Below, in pieces: positions 34,916 to 43,133 of a stretch of DNA of 64,000 bases. This DNA is from Pantoea cypripedii (GTDB lineage: Bacteria; Pseudomonadota; Gammaproteobacteria; Enterobacterales; Enterobacteriaceae). The translations under genes and the position numbers were made by a program. Each line of letters opens with the position of its first letter. The stretch's first letter is position 1. The notes beneath the pieces are model-generated. The model saw only the letters and a program-made list of their open reading frames with translations, was not told where the DNA came from and did not search any database. The stretch lies in the NCBI RefSeq assembly GCF_002095535.1, contig NZ_MLJI01000002.1, positions 1,015,752 through 1,079,751 on the forward strand, written 5' to 3'.

Positions 34916-36211
34916 ATGCTATTTATGAATGCTGACAGAATGAGCAAATTATTAGATGTCAGAAAAAATGAGTTCAGAATACTCGCCTGGGCCATGTTGT
35001 ATGTCTTCTCGCTTTTTCTGGCGTATTATCTGTTGCGCCCGGTTCGCGATGAGTTAGGTGTGGCGGGTGGAGTCAATAATCTCCCCTGGCTATTCAGTGG
35101 CACGCTGATTGCTATGTTAATTCTGACGCCGATATTTTCATTTTTAGTTAAAAGATTTTCCCGCATCACAGTAATTAAATTGAGTTATCATTTTTTTGCT
35201 GCGCATCTGCTGATGTTCTTTATTTTGTTGTTGCCTGCATTCAGTGAATACCGTATCTGGACGGGCAGAATTTTCTTTATCTGGGTATCGGTGTTTAACC
35301 TGTTTGTGGTATCGATTTTCTGGTCACTGATTGTTGATGTTTTCAGCCCGGAGCAGGGGTTGAGATTATTTGGCATCCTATCTGCCGGGGCTACCCTGGG
35401 GGCGATGGTCGGGTCCCTGGTGACGCTGATGTTAGTGGAAGTCATCGATCAGCGCGGATTGATTCTTCTGGCATTCCTGATGCTGGAGCTAAGCTTGCTG
35501 TCGGCACATCGCGCTGTCAGCCATGCCGAAAATATCAAACAACAGCAGGACGAGAGCCATGCATCTGAACGCCCGGTGGGTGGTTCGGTCTTTGCCGGTA
35601 TCACCCACACCCTGCGCTCGCCTTACCTGTCAGGTATTGCCGTTTTTATGATTCTGTACAGCCTGACATCGACTTTTCTTTATCTGGAACAGGCGAGGAT
35701 AGCCGCCAACGCTTTTTCAGACAGAGCCGCGCGCACGCAATTTTTCGCCACCATCGATTTGTGGGTCAATATATTTACCCTCATCTCTCAGCTGATGTTA
35801 ACGTCCAGAACCCTGAAAGGGTTAGGCGTATCATTTACCCTGGCAATTTTACCGCTGGTGACGCTGGCAGGCTTTTCATTATTACTGGCGTTTCCCTCGC
35901 TGATTATTTTTGTGGTGTTCCAGGTGGTGCGCAGAATCAGCAACTTTTCATTCGCCCGTCCTGGCAGAGAAATTTTATTTACCCGGGTGAATAAAGAGGA
36001 ACGCTACAAGTCGAAAAATTTCATCGATACGGTGGTTTATCGACTGGGTGACCAGCTGGGAAGCTGGAGTTATGCCGGATTATTAAATTTCTCAGGCAGC
36101 GCCGGTGTGCTGGCTTATATCGCCATCCCTCTTTCACTCATCTGGCTGGCTCTCTCTCTGTGGCTGGGCAGCAAATCTCCTTTCATTCCTCTCAAATCAG
36201 GAGGTGACTAA
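34916..36211 (+). CDS. MFS-like membrane transporter related to ATP/ADP (NTT) carriers
   Basis: 431 residues with about 11-12 membrane segments. The opening segment EFRILAWAMLYVFSLFLAYYLLRPVRDELG is characteristic of the Npt1/NTT-related family (TLC ATP:ADP antiporter superfamily), whose distant free-living members have unknown substrates. RPVRDELG after TM1 is well conserved. The stop codon shares a base with the start of the next gene (TAATG), so the two proteins are probably made together. Nothing in the sequence shows that nucleotides are the substrate. Confidence 0.7.
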   Translation: MLFMNADRMSKLLDVRKNEFRILAWAMLYVFSLFLAYYLLRPVRDELGVAGGVNNLPWLFSGTLIAMLILTPIFSFLVKRFSRITVIKLSYHFFAAHLLMFFILLLPAFSEYRIWTGRIFFIWVSVFNLFVVSIFWSLIVDVFSPEQGLRLFGILSAGATLGAMVGSLVTLMLVEVIDQRGLILLAFLMLELSLLSAHRAVSHAENIKQQQDESHASERPVGGSVFAGITHTLRSPYLSGIAVFMILYSLTSTFLYLEQARIAANAFSDRAARTQFFATIDLWVNIFTLISQLMLTSRTLKGLGVSFTLAILPLVTLAGFSLLLAFPSLIIFVVFQVVRRISNFSFARPGREILFTRVNKEERYKSKNFIDTVVYRLGDQLGSWSYAGLLNFSGSAGVLAYIAIPLSLIWLALSLWLGSKSPFIPLKSGGD

Positions 36212-36939
36212 TGTCTTTTTCCAGACGTCAACTTATCAAATTAGCCGCAATCACCGGAGCCATCGGATTAACCGGCGGCACGATGCAACTCGCCAGAGCT
36301 GAAGGCACCGGCACGGGACGGACGCTGAAAATCGGTGTCATCGGTGCCGGCTGGCTGGGCGGTACGGTGGCGAAACTGTGGGTAAAAGCCGGGCATCAGG
36401 TGATGTTTTCCACCCGTCATCTTGATGAACTGCGACGCGAGATCGCCCCGCTGGGTGCCAATGCCCGTGCCGGTACGCCAGCCGAAGCCGCAGCGTTTGG
36501 TGACATCCTGCTGTTTGCTGTGCCTTACGATGCGCTACCGCAACTGGGCCAGCAGCTCGCGCCATTGATGAAAGGAAAGATTGTGATTGATGCCTGCAAT
36601 CCTCCGGGCTCGCAAATGAGCGAGGATGGCGTCGCTGAGACCAGCCAGAGATTATTGCCCGGTACGCGCTATGTCCGCGCCTTCAGCGCCGTTGATGCCA
36701 CGGCAATTGAGGCCTCTGCCAGTGCCAGCCAGAGCAATAAACTGGGGGTGCCGATGGCCAGTGACGACGCAGCGGCATTAACTGTCGTGGCGAAGTTAGT
36801 GGAGGATGTCGGTTCTGTCCCGGTGATCACCGGAAATCTGGCATCGGCGCGAAGCTTTCAGCGCGGGGGGCCGGGTTTCCGTGCCAACACCAACGCTGCG
36901 GCGTTACGTAACATTCTCGGCTTACCGGCAGCGGGTTGA
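36211..36939 (+). CDS. Tat-exported NADP-binding oxidoreductase, F420-reductase-like fold
   Basis: 242 residues. Starts with a twin-arginine signal (SFSRRQLIKLAAITGAIGL, cleavage after ARA), then a Rossmann nucleotide site IGVIGAGWLGGTVAKLW (about 44-60) and STRHLDEL after beta 2, matching the NADPH-dependent F420 reductase / NADP-oxidoreductase family. Most relatives are cytoplasmic; export with a bound cofactor is unusual. Coupled to the preceding transporter gene by a one-base stop/start overlap. The substrate is unknown; enterobacteria do not generally make F420, so another acceptor is likely. Confidence 0.75.
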   Translation: MSFSRRQLIKLAAITGAIGLTGGTMQLARAEGTGTGRTLKIGVIGAGWLGGTVAKLWVKAGHQVMFSTRHLDELRREIAPLGANARAGTPAEAAAFGDILLFAVPYDALPQLGQQLAPLMKGKIVIDACNPPGSQMSEDGVAETSQRLLPGTRYVRAFSAVDATAIEASASASQSNKLGVPMASDDAAALTVVAKLVEDVGSVPVITGNLASARSFQRGGPGFRANTNAAALRNILGLPAAG

Positions 36940-36951
36940 GCACCGGTTGAA

Positions 36952-36975
36952 CGCGCATCAGGTGTCTGATGCGCG
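36952..36975. terminator. Convergent hairpin terminator
   Basis: CGCGCATCA (36952-36960) and TGATGCGCG (36967-36975) form a perfect 9-bp stem with a 6-nt loop between the convergent oxidoreductase and SDR genes. No T-tract of note. Confidence 0.55.
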
Positions 36976-36988
36976 ATCAATCCCACCA

Positions 36989-37819
36989 CTACTGCGGTTT
37001 TAACTCACCGTATTTTACCGATGCGGTGACACCGCCATCGATTAACACATCGCTGCCGCTCATATAAGCGCCGTTAGGACCAAACATAAACTCGGCCAGC
37101 GCACCGATTTCATCCGGTGTGCCGCCACGTCCTGCCGGTGATTTGCCTAACATATTGCGGTAGTAATCACCGCGTTCCGCGCTATTCAGCTCGTCGTAGG
37201 CCAGTGGGGTGAAAATAATGCCTGCGCTGATGCAATTAATACGCGCACCGCGTTTCCCCCATTTCACCGCTTCAGACATCACTCGCAACGCATTGCCGCG
37301 TTTTGAGATCTGATAGGCATACAGGCTGTCATCAATCGCTTTGACCCACGGAAGTTCCAGCAGTTCTTCAGGAGGCAGTGTGGCCAGTTGATCGGCGGTT
37401 GCCTGTGAAATCGCGTCACAATCCAGGCGATGGCTGGACTGCGATCCCAGCACCACGCAAGATCCACCCGCCGCAATCACTTTGCCAAACTCTTCAAATA
37501 CTACGGCGCTGCCGTACAAATCGACATGCAGCAGATCCTGTGCTTTCGCCTGCGAGGGGGAGAGTCCCGCCGTCAGGATTACGCCTTTGATATCACCCAG
37601 GGCTGTGGAAGCCGCGACTAATTGCTGGATTGATTCTCGCGACCTGACATCGACCTGGGCGGACTCTACCTCAAACCCGGCTCTTTTCAGGATGTCTTCG
37701 ACCGCTTTGGCATTATCCAGATGGATATCGGCCAGCAGAATTTTTTTACCCACGCTGACGCGGCGCGCGATAGCCTGCGCAATGGAACCGCTGCCGATAA
37801 CGACAATAACCTCTGTCAT
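36989..37819 (-). CDS. SDR-family oxidoreductase
   Basis: 276 residues from the ATG at 37819 with GAGGTCAGTT upstream; a start at 37831 is possible. Cofactor motif VVIGSGSIAQAIARR (about 5-19; G-S-G-S-I in place of TGxxxGIG), SQSS catalytic Ser region, YAYQISKRGNALRV with Tyr and Lys, and the C-terminal YMSGSDVLIDGG typical of classical SDRs. An insertion of about 25 residues lies between the Ser and Tyr. It follows the NmrA-like gene 14 bp downstream, so the two form an operon. Substrate unknown. Confidence 0.82.
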   Translation of the reverse strand: MTEVIVVIGSGSIAQAIARRVSVGKKILLADIHLDNAKAVEDILKRAGFEVESAQVDVRSRESIQQLVAASTALGDIKGVILTAGLSPSQAKAQDLLHVDLYGSAVVFEEFGKVIAAGGSCVVLGSQSSHRLDCDAISQATADQLATLPPEELLELPWVKAIDDSLYAYQISKRGNALRVMSEAVKWGKRGARINCISAGIIFTPLAYDELNSAERGDYYRNMLGKSPAGRGGTPDEIGALAEFMFGPNGAYMSGSDVLIDGGVTASVKYGELKPQ

Positions 37820-37833
37820 AACTGACCTCATAT

Positions 37834-38598
37834 TTAACGTGTAATACGGGTGGGGGCGGCTGCATGCATGGCTGAAACCACCCTTTCTGGTTCTTCATTC
37901 ATGGGCATGTTATCCCGGTCATGAATCGCATCGACGCCATCGCCATCCTGATCGACACTGCGGAAAAACGAGACGAAATCCTCCGTTGCCGGACCTGTTT
38001 CGGCCACCAGTTCGAAGGTCTTATTCCATGCATCCGGCAAGCTGATGCTGTTAACCAGCACCTGGGCAATCTGGTGACGGGAAATAACACCGTCTTTCGG
38101 GCTGCCATCACGTCGGTTATCCCCCTGGAGGGCGACCAGTTTCAGCTGATTCGCGGCGTTGTAATCGAACCAGCCGGGGCGCACGATGGTGTAGCGACAG
38201 CTACTGGCCCGCACCAGCCGTTCTGCCCGGCGTTTCCAGTCGTGCATGGTGCTTCTTACCGTGACACCAATCGCCGTCATCAGCGCGATGTGCACCGGAC
38301 GTCCGCCCAGGGCCTGAATAACATTTCTGACCCCACCGTAATCGACCTGCTCAAAACCCTGTTGCTCATAGCCATGGGTACCATGAGTAAAAATGATAGC
38401 GTCCACGTCTTTTACTGCCAGGTACAGCGAGTTGATATCAGTCAGGTCGCCTGTCACCTGTTCAATATCAGCAGGGAATTTACGGATATCCGCGTTTTTA
38501 CGTGTCAGCACTCGGGCCCTGTGTCCGTTATTCAGTGCTTCACTGACGACATGACGGCCAACGGAACCCGTTGCACCAATGATAAGTACCAGACTCAT
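37834..38598 (-). CDS. NAD(P)H-binding atypical SDR (NmrA/YwnB-like)
   Basis: 254 residues from the ATG at 38598, preceded by GAGGAACCTTT; the frame extends to 38634. The N-terminus LVLIIGATGSVGRHVVSEAL is the atypical SDR nucleotide motif; RARVLTRKN follows beta 2. The catalytic YxxxK is replaced by the atypical-SDR layout, so it may be a redox sensor or a flavin/ubiquinone-type reductase. First gene of a two-gene operon with the next SDR. Confidence 0.78.
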   Translation of the reverse strand: MSLVLIIGATGSVGRHVVSEALNNGHRARVLTRKNADIRKFPADIEQVTGDLTDINSLYLAVKDVDAIIFTHGTHGYEQQGFEQVDYGGVRNVIQALGGRPVHIALMTAIGVTVRSTMHDWKRRAERLVRASSCRYTIVRPGWFDYNAANQLKLVALQGDNRRDGSPKDGVISRHQIAQVLVNSISLPDAWNKTFELVAETGPATEDFVSFFRSVDQDGDGVDAIHDRDNMPMNEEPERVVSAMHAAAPTRITR

Positions 38599-38795
38599 AA
38601 AGGTTCCTCGTTTATATATTAAGAGCCATGTCATTAAGCTGGATTAAATATTTACGCTTAAATTTCAGATGTGATTAATTAATGGCAAGAGGCCAATAAC
38701 TAATAAAGTAATATTGTTTTTTTCGAATGAGGTTAATATAGCGGCTAATGAACAAAATTACTTTACATGTAATCCGCAAAACTCTATGAATTTTG

Positions 38796-38825
38796 CTCAT
38801 GAATGCCAGTATTGGCATTCATGAG
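38796..38825 (-). terminator. Strong hairpin downstream of the MFS exporter gene
   Basis: CTCATGAATGCCA (38796-38808) and TGGCATTCATGAG (38813-38825) form a perfect 13-bp stem with a GTAT loop, 25 bp after the transporter stop. It is followed on the minus strand by CAAAATTC and not by a U-run, so it may be a terminator without tract or an mRNA stabiliser. Confidence 0.5.
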
Positions 38826-38849
38826 TCCTGTCTGACGACAATAATGATG

Positions 38850-40256
38850 TTAATCAGGCTTTTTTGTCCGCCCCATCACCGTTAATACCAGCAGCAAAGA
38901 GAAAGCGATCAGCACCGCACCGGCGGTGAATGCCTTACCGGTCTGATGTATTAATAAGGGGACCGCAGCCAGATTCTCGCCACCTGCTTCCGCAGCAGCC
39001 ACCAACACGCTAAGACCCAGTGCTCCGCCGATTTGATGGGCAACATTCACGATGCCGGATGCCGCACCTGCATCCTTTGGTGCGACGCCATTAATACCGG
39101 ATGTGGTCAATGGACCCATGGCTCCGCCAATACCGATGCCGATGAGGATTGTGGGTAGCAACAGACCGCGAATAAAGGTCGAAGACGCATCCAGACGGCT
39201 AAGCATCAACATACCGATCAGGGCAAACAGCAAACTCAGAATTAATATGCGGCGGCTTCCCATGCGTTGAACCAGTTTAGGTACATTCAGCGCCACAACG
39301 AAATTGGTCAGCATTGCAGGCAAGAAAGCCAACCCTGCCTGAATGGGAGAATAATGTAAGACGCCCTGCATAAATTGCGTGCTGTAGAAAAAAAAGCCCA
39401 TGGCAGCACCGATATAAAGCAGACGTGCGGCATACGCGCCCGAACGTTCGGCACTTTTGAACAGATGCAGTGGCATTACCGGCTCATCAACTTTGCGCTC
39501 AATCAGGATGAACAAAACAAGTAATAAACTGCCCATCAGAAAAGAAAGCTGGGTAACTAAAGAACCCCAGCCCAGCGTACCGGAGGAGACGGTGCCATAA
39601 ACAATCCCGGTCATGCCCAGAGACGATAAGATGGATCCGGGGATATCCGCCTTGCCACTTTGTTTATCGGTTTCCTCGATATAGCGGGAAGCGGCGAAAA
39701 TCAAGACGATGCCAATCGGGACATTAACCATAAACCCCGCTCTCCAGGATACCAGTTCGGCTAAGACTCCCCCGATAACCAGACCCACGCTGGCGGATAA
39801 CCCTCCGGCGGCTGCATAGAGTGAAATCGCACGGGTTCTGGCTGGACCTGCCGGAAAGGTGATTTGCAGAATGGCTAAGGTTGAGGGGGCGAGGATTGCC
39901 GCGCCAACCCCCTGAATTGCGCGGGCGATAACCAGAAATGCAGCGTCAGGAGCGAGGCTGATCGCCAGCGAAGCCAGAGTAAAAATGGTTAACCCGATAT
40001 TCAGCATTCTTTTGCGGCCAAAGAGATCGCCTGCTTTCGCGCTAAGCAACAGCAAACCGCCAAACGTCAGTGCATAAGCGCTGGAAATCCAGGACAGACC
40101 TGCAAGACTGAAAGAAAGCTCCTGATGGATTTTTGGGAGTCCGGTTATTACCACCGAGTTATCAATAACTATCATCATATAACTGATGAGGATCAGGCTT
40201 AAAATGATAGTGGGGTGCTTTTCATGATGGCGAACAAGTGTTTGCTGAGCGGGCAT
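38850..40256 (-). CDS. MFS drug/solute exporter, DHA2 (EmrB/QacA) 14-TM family
   Basis: 468 residues from the ATG at 40256; the frame runs to 40358 without a ribosome site. About 14 membrane helices. Motif A GDLFGRKRMLNIG, motif D1-like IVIDNSVVITGLPKI in TM1 and motif C ASVGLVIGGVLAELVSWR in TM5 identify the proton-driven DHA2 antiporters. It is divergent from a LysR gene across a region with a long palindrome; that regulator probably controls it. Substrate unknown. Confidence 0.87.
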   Translation of the reverse strand: MPAQQTLVRHHEKHPTIILSLILISYMMIVIDNSVVITGLPKIHQELSFSLAGLSWISSAYALTFGGLLLLSAKAGDLFGRKRMLNIGLTIFTLASLAISLAPDAAFLVIARAIQGVGAAILAPSTLAILQITFPAGPARTRAISLYAAAGGLSASVGLVIGGVLAELVSWRAGFMVNVPIGIVLIFAASRYIEETDKQSGKADIPGSILSSLGMTGIVYGTVSSGTLGWGSLVTQLSFLMGSLLLVLFILIERKVDEPVMPLHLFKSAERSGAYAARLLYIGAAMGFFFYSTQFMQGVLHYSPIQAGLAFLPAMLTNFVVALNVPKLVQRMGSRRILILSLLFALIGMLMLSRLDASSTFIRGLLLPTILIGIGIGGAMGPLTTSGINGVAPKDAGAASGIVNVAHQIGGALGLSVLVAAAEAGGENLAAVPLLIHQTGKAFTAGAVLIAFSLLLVLTVMGRTKKPD

Positions 40257-40406
40257 TATTAATTCTCGTTTCCGAATCGCTGAGGGATTGAGAAAATTAT
40301 ACGGATTTACCCCCGCAGAAATTAGTCCGATAATTATGCATTCCCTTATAACCCACATTCATAAATGACGTTGCGGCTTTTTATTAATCACTGCCAGTGA
40401 ACGCTT

Positions 40407-40435
40407 ATGAATCTGATTCATAGGCCCTATGAATC
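40407..40435. promoter_or_regulatory. Palindromic LysR-type operator candidate
   Basis: GATTCATAGG, one base, then its exact inverse CCTATGAATC form a 21-bp perfect palindrome (40415-40435). It overlaps a second palindrome ATGAATC-T-GATTCAT (40407-40421). Three ATGAATC half-sites are therefore stacked about 60-85 bp before the LysR start, in the shared region with the MFS exporter. Confidence 0.6.
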
Positions 40436-40492
40436 ACTTCAACCAGTGATGATGTCATCATAGCGATATCTAAAATTCCATGATTTGAAAAC

Positions 40493-41392
40493 ATGTTTAA
40501 AGATGATTTGGCTGACCTCAGTGTGTTTGCACTGATAGCCGATGAGCAAAACTTTTCCAAAGCGGCGATCAAACTGGGTCTGTCGCAATCAGCCTTAAGT
40601 TATACCCTCAACAGATTAGAAGGGCGTTTAGGGGTTAAACTGCTCAACCGTACCACCCGAAGCGTCTCACCGACCCAGGCAGGAGAGAAGCTGCTTAGCA
40701 CCTTAAGACCGGCATTAAATGCAATCGCCGATGAACTGATTTCGCTGGATCAGCTACGTGAACGACCTTCAGGGTTAATTAGAATCACGGCACCCAAATA
40801 CCCGACGGAAAAGTATGTACTGCCGGTGGTGAGCGCTATGCTGCAAAACCACCCTGAAGTTTCGTTTGAAATTGATATCAATGCCTCCCTGAAGAACATT
40901 ATTGATGAGCGGTTCGACGCGGGCATTGCCTTACGTGAGCAGGTTGAAAAGGATATGGTGGCGATTCCGTTAGGGGGTGACCTGCGTATGGCTATTGTGG
41001 CGACGCCTGATTACTTTATCGACAAACAAATCCCCCGTGAGCCCGGTGACTTAAAAGATCACCGGTGCCTGGCCTATCGCCGCGACTCAACCGGGCGCAT
41101 TTATGGTTGGGAGTTTGAAAAGCAGGATAGTAAATATAAACACCGGATTGACGGGAATTTCACCGTTAATGATATCGACATCATGCTGAAGGCGGTGGGA
41201 TCAGGAAAGTGGATTTGTTGTATTCCTGAGCATTATGTTATCGACGAAATCAACGCAGGAAAGTACGTTCGGGTACTTGAAGACTGGTGCCCAAACTTCC
41301 CAGGTTATACGCTCTACTATTCAGGGCGGAAAGAATTAACTCTCGGATTCAGGTTGTTTATTGACATGATGAAAGAGGCTTGTCAGAGCTAA
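40493..41392 (+). CDS. LysR-family transcriptional regulator
   Basis: 299 residues. N-terminal winged helix: FALIADEQNFSKAAIKLGLSQSALSYTLNRLEGRLGVKLLNRTTRSVSPTQAG in shortened form (about 12-65), followed by the periplasmic-binding-protein-like effector domain (about 90-295). The YTLNRLE/RTTRSV segment groups it with the DsdC/YafC-like CrgA branch, which often represses or activates a divergent transporter. Here that is the DHA2 exporter. Confidence 0.9.
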   Translation: MFKDDLADLSVFALIADEQNFSKAAIKLGLSQSALSYTLNRLEGRLGVKLLNRTTRSVSPTQAGEKLLSTLRPALNAIADELISLDQLRERPSGLIRITAPKYPTEKYVLPVVSAMLQNHPEVSFEIDINASLKNIIDERFDAGIALREQVEKDMVAIPLGGDLRMAIVATPDYFIDKQIPREPGDLKDHRCLAYRRDSTGRIYGWEFEKQDSKYKHRIDGNFTVNDIDIMLKAVGSGKWICCIPEHYVIDEINAGKYVRVLEDWCPNFPGYTLYYSGRKELTLGFRLFIDMMKEACQS

Positions 41393-41577
41393 TCGCTCAA
41401 AATGATATGCACCATGATGTTGCGAGAAAACACGTTAGCAGTGCAGTGTGATCAGAGAATTGTGTGAGAATGCCCTTTATTGAATCTCTTTCTCAACGGG
41501 TATTAAGCCTGCCTTAAAACCCGGTGAGAATGGCATAAATATTGCTGTTTAAAAGAGTTCATGAAAAGGGCAGTGAT

Positions 41578-42549
41578 ATGATAAAGCAGCGTCTGGAAGA
41601 AAATCATTGGCGAGTAGATACGAAAGATTTCCCGGCAGAGAGAAAAAGTGATGTCTGGAAGATGGCAATGCAGAAAATATTTCTTGCGGCGCAATATTCA
41701 GAAGAGAAAAGTCTCAGCGGAGAGATTACCTACTTTAAAAGCCATATGGGGGTTGATTTTGTTAATCTGGCAGGATCGCCGCAAACATTGACGGGTAACT
41801 ATCCCTCTGCATCTGAAAGCCTTTGGCTCGCCATTTTGATTAAGGGTGAATCTCTTCTGGAGATTAATCGTGATCACCTCGATTTCAGTATAGGCAGTAT
41901 ACTGTATGGATCATGCAGTAATATTGACCATATTTGCCTGGAAATGGGAACAGATTTTAAAATTCTGACTATTGAGATCCCCAATACCGCTTTTTATAAG
42001 CGTCTGGTGAATCCGTTATCAATCAGAGCAGGGGTACTGCGATCAGAAAATGGTGTCAGCAGATTGCTTTACGCGTTTCTGGAGGCGGTGAGTAATGAAA
42101 TGGAACATCTGACACCTTCCTCCTTCCGCTCACTGGATAGCGCGTTGACTGAGCTGTTTCTTACCAGCCTGGCAGAACATATCTCGTTAAATAATTTCAG
42201 TAACTATGCAAACGCGCATGCATTTCAACGTCTTTGTGATTCTATCGAGCAACATATCAGCGATGAAAGCTTAAGCCTGGGGAAACTTGGCCTGCTTAAT
42301 AATGTTTCAGAACGCTATATTCAGAAAATTTTTCAGGAGGCGGGCCTTAAATTCAGCAACTATGTCAGGGAAAGACGAATCGATCTTTGTAAAAGGGACT
42401 TAGCGAATCCTAACTATAGAGGGCTATCAATATCAGAGATTTGCTTTCGCTGGGGATTTAGCGATATCGCTTATTTTAGTCGCGTTTTTAGTCAGAAAAT
42501 TGGCGTTTCCCCTCGGGTGTACCGGGAACAAGCCAGGAAAATTGATTGA
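41578..42549 (+). CDS. AraC-family transcriptional regulator
   Basis: 323 residues from the ATG at 41578, preceded by AAAAGGGCAGTGAT; an earlier ATG at 41542 is less likely. The N-terminal ~210 residues form an AraC_binding_2/FeaR-type effector domain. The C-terminal HTH pair includes LGKLGLLNNVSERYIQKIF and ISEICFRWGFSDIAYFSRVF with the final FSQKIGVSPRVYRE. It is convergent with the last gene of the RutA-like operon and is the only regulator bordering that block, so it is the candidate activator. Confidence 0.87.
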   Translation: MIKQRLEENHWRVDTKDFPAERKSDVWKMAMQKIFLAAQYSEEKSLSGEITYFKSHMGVDFVNLAGSPQTLTGNYPSASESLWLAILIKGESLLEINRDHLDFSIGSILYGSCSNIDHICLEMGTDFKILTIEIPNTAFYKRLVNPLSIRAGVLRSENGVSRLLYAFLEAVSNEMEHLTPSSFRSLDSALTELFLTSLAEHISLNNFSNYANAHAFQRLCDSIEQHISDESLSLGKLGLLNNVSERYIQKIFQEAGLKFSNYVRERRIDLCKRDLANPNYRGLSISEICFRWGFSDIAYFSRVFSQKIGVSPRVYREQARKID

Positions 42550-42570
42550 CGCCTGCGAATGACAGGCGTC
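42548..42570. terminator. Hairpin between AraC regulator and flavin reductase genes
   Basis: GACGCCTG / CAGGCGTC, a perfect 8-bp stem with a 7-nt loop, sits at the junction of two convergent genes; no T-tract. Confidence 0.45.
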
Positions 42571-42581
42571 GCAGATAGCGG

Positions 42582-43103
42582 TTAAATAAATCTTCCCTGA
42601 TGATAAATCATAGGAGAAACGTCAGGGTAGGACACCAGAGATAATGGTTCACCGATAATAATATTATGGTCACCTCCCTCAATACTTTGGTGAACTTTAC
42701 ATTCAATATGGGCAATACATCCGTCGATCAACGGGAGTCCGTACCTGCTCATAGTATGAGGTATTTGGCTAAACTTTCCTTTATCCCGTGACCCACATTG
42801 AAAGGCGACAGATTGCTGTGGCTGGGAAAGGATATTTACGGCAAATACCCCTTGTGTCAGCAGGCTACTAAGGGTGTTGCTACGCTTGTCCAGACTCACG
42901 AGTAATAACATCGGGTTGAGGGAAAGCGAGCAAAAGGCACTGACGGTGGTCCCGGTTGGCATACCTTGTGAATCAAGCGTTGTGATGACGGTGACACCAC
43001 TGGCAAATTGCGCCATACCCGCACGCCACTGTTGCGGTGAGATATCAGGGCTGGTATCCGCGATACCCGGCGTTGCCATGGCGAGCTGTGAATCTGGGCT
43101 CAT
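42582..43103 (-). CDS. Flavin reductase (RutF/HpaC-like)
   Basis: 173 residues. Flavin-reductase-like split-barrel: QWRAGMAQFASGVTVITTLD, GTTVSAFCSLSLNPMLLLVSLDKRSNTLS, FAVNILSQPQQ, and late GDHNIIIGEPLS (His of the NAD site). Such enzymes use NADH to make reduced FMN for a two-component monooxygenase; the partner here is the RutA-like protein two genes upstream. The usual Asp-His-His variation is present. It follows the M20 gene by 30 bp as the last gene of the operon. Confidence 0.87.
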   Translation of the reverse strand: MSPDSQLAMATPGIADTSPDISPQQWRAGMAQFASGVTVITTLDSQGMPTGTTVSAFCSLSLNPMLLLVSLDKRSNTLSSLLTQGVFAVNILSQPQQSVAFQCGSRDKGKFSQIPHTMSRYGLPLIDGCIAHIECKVHQSIEGGDHNIIIGEPLSLVSYPDVSPMIYHQGRFI

Positions 43104-43133
43104 ATAATTACCTGAAATAATTGATTGAAAATA

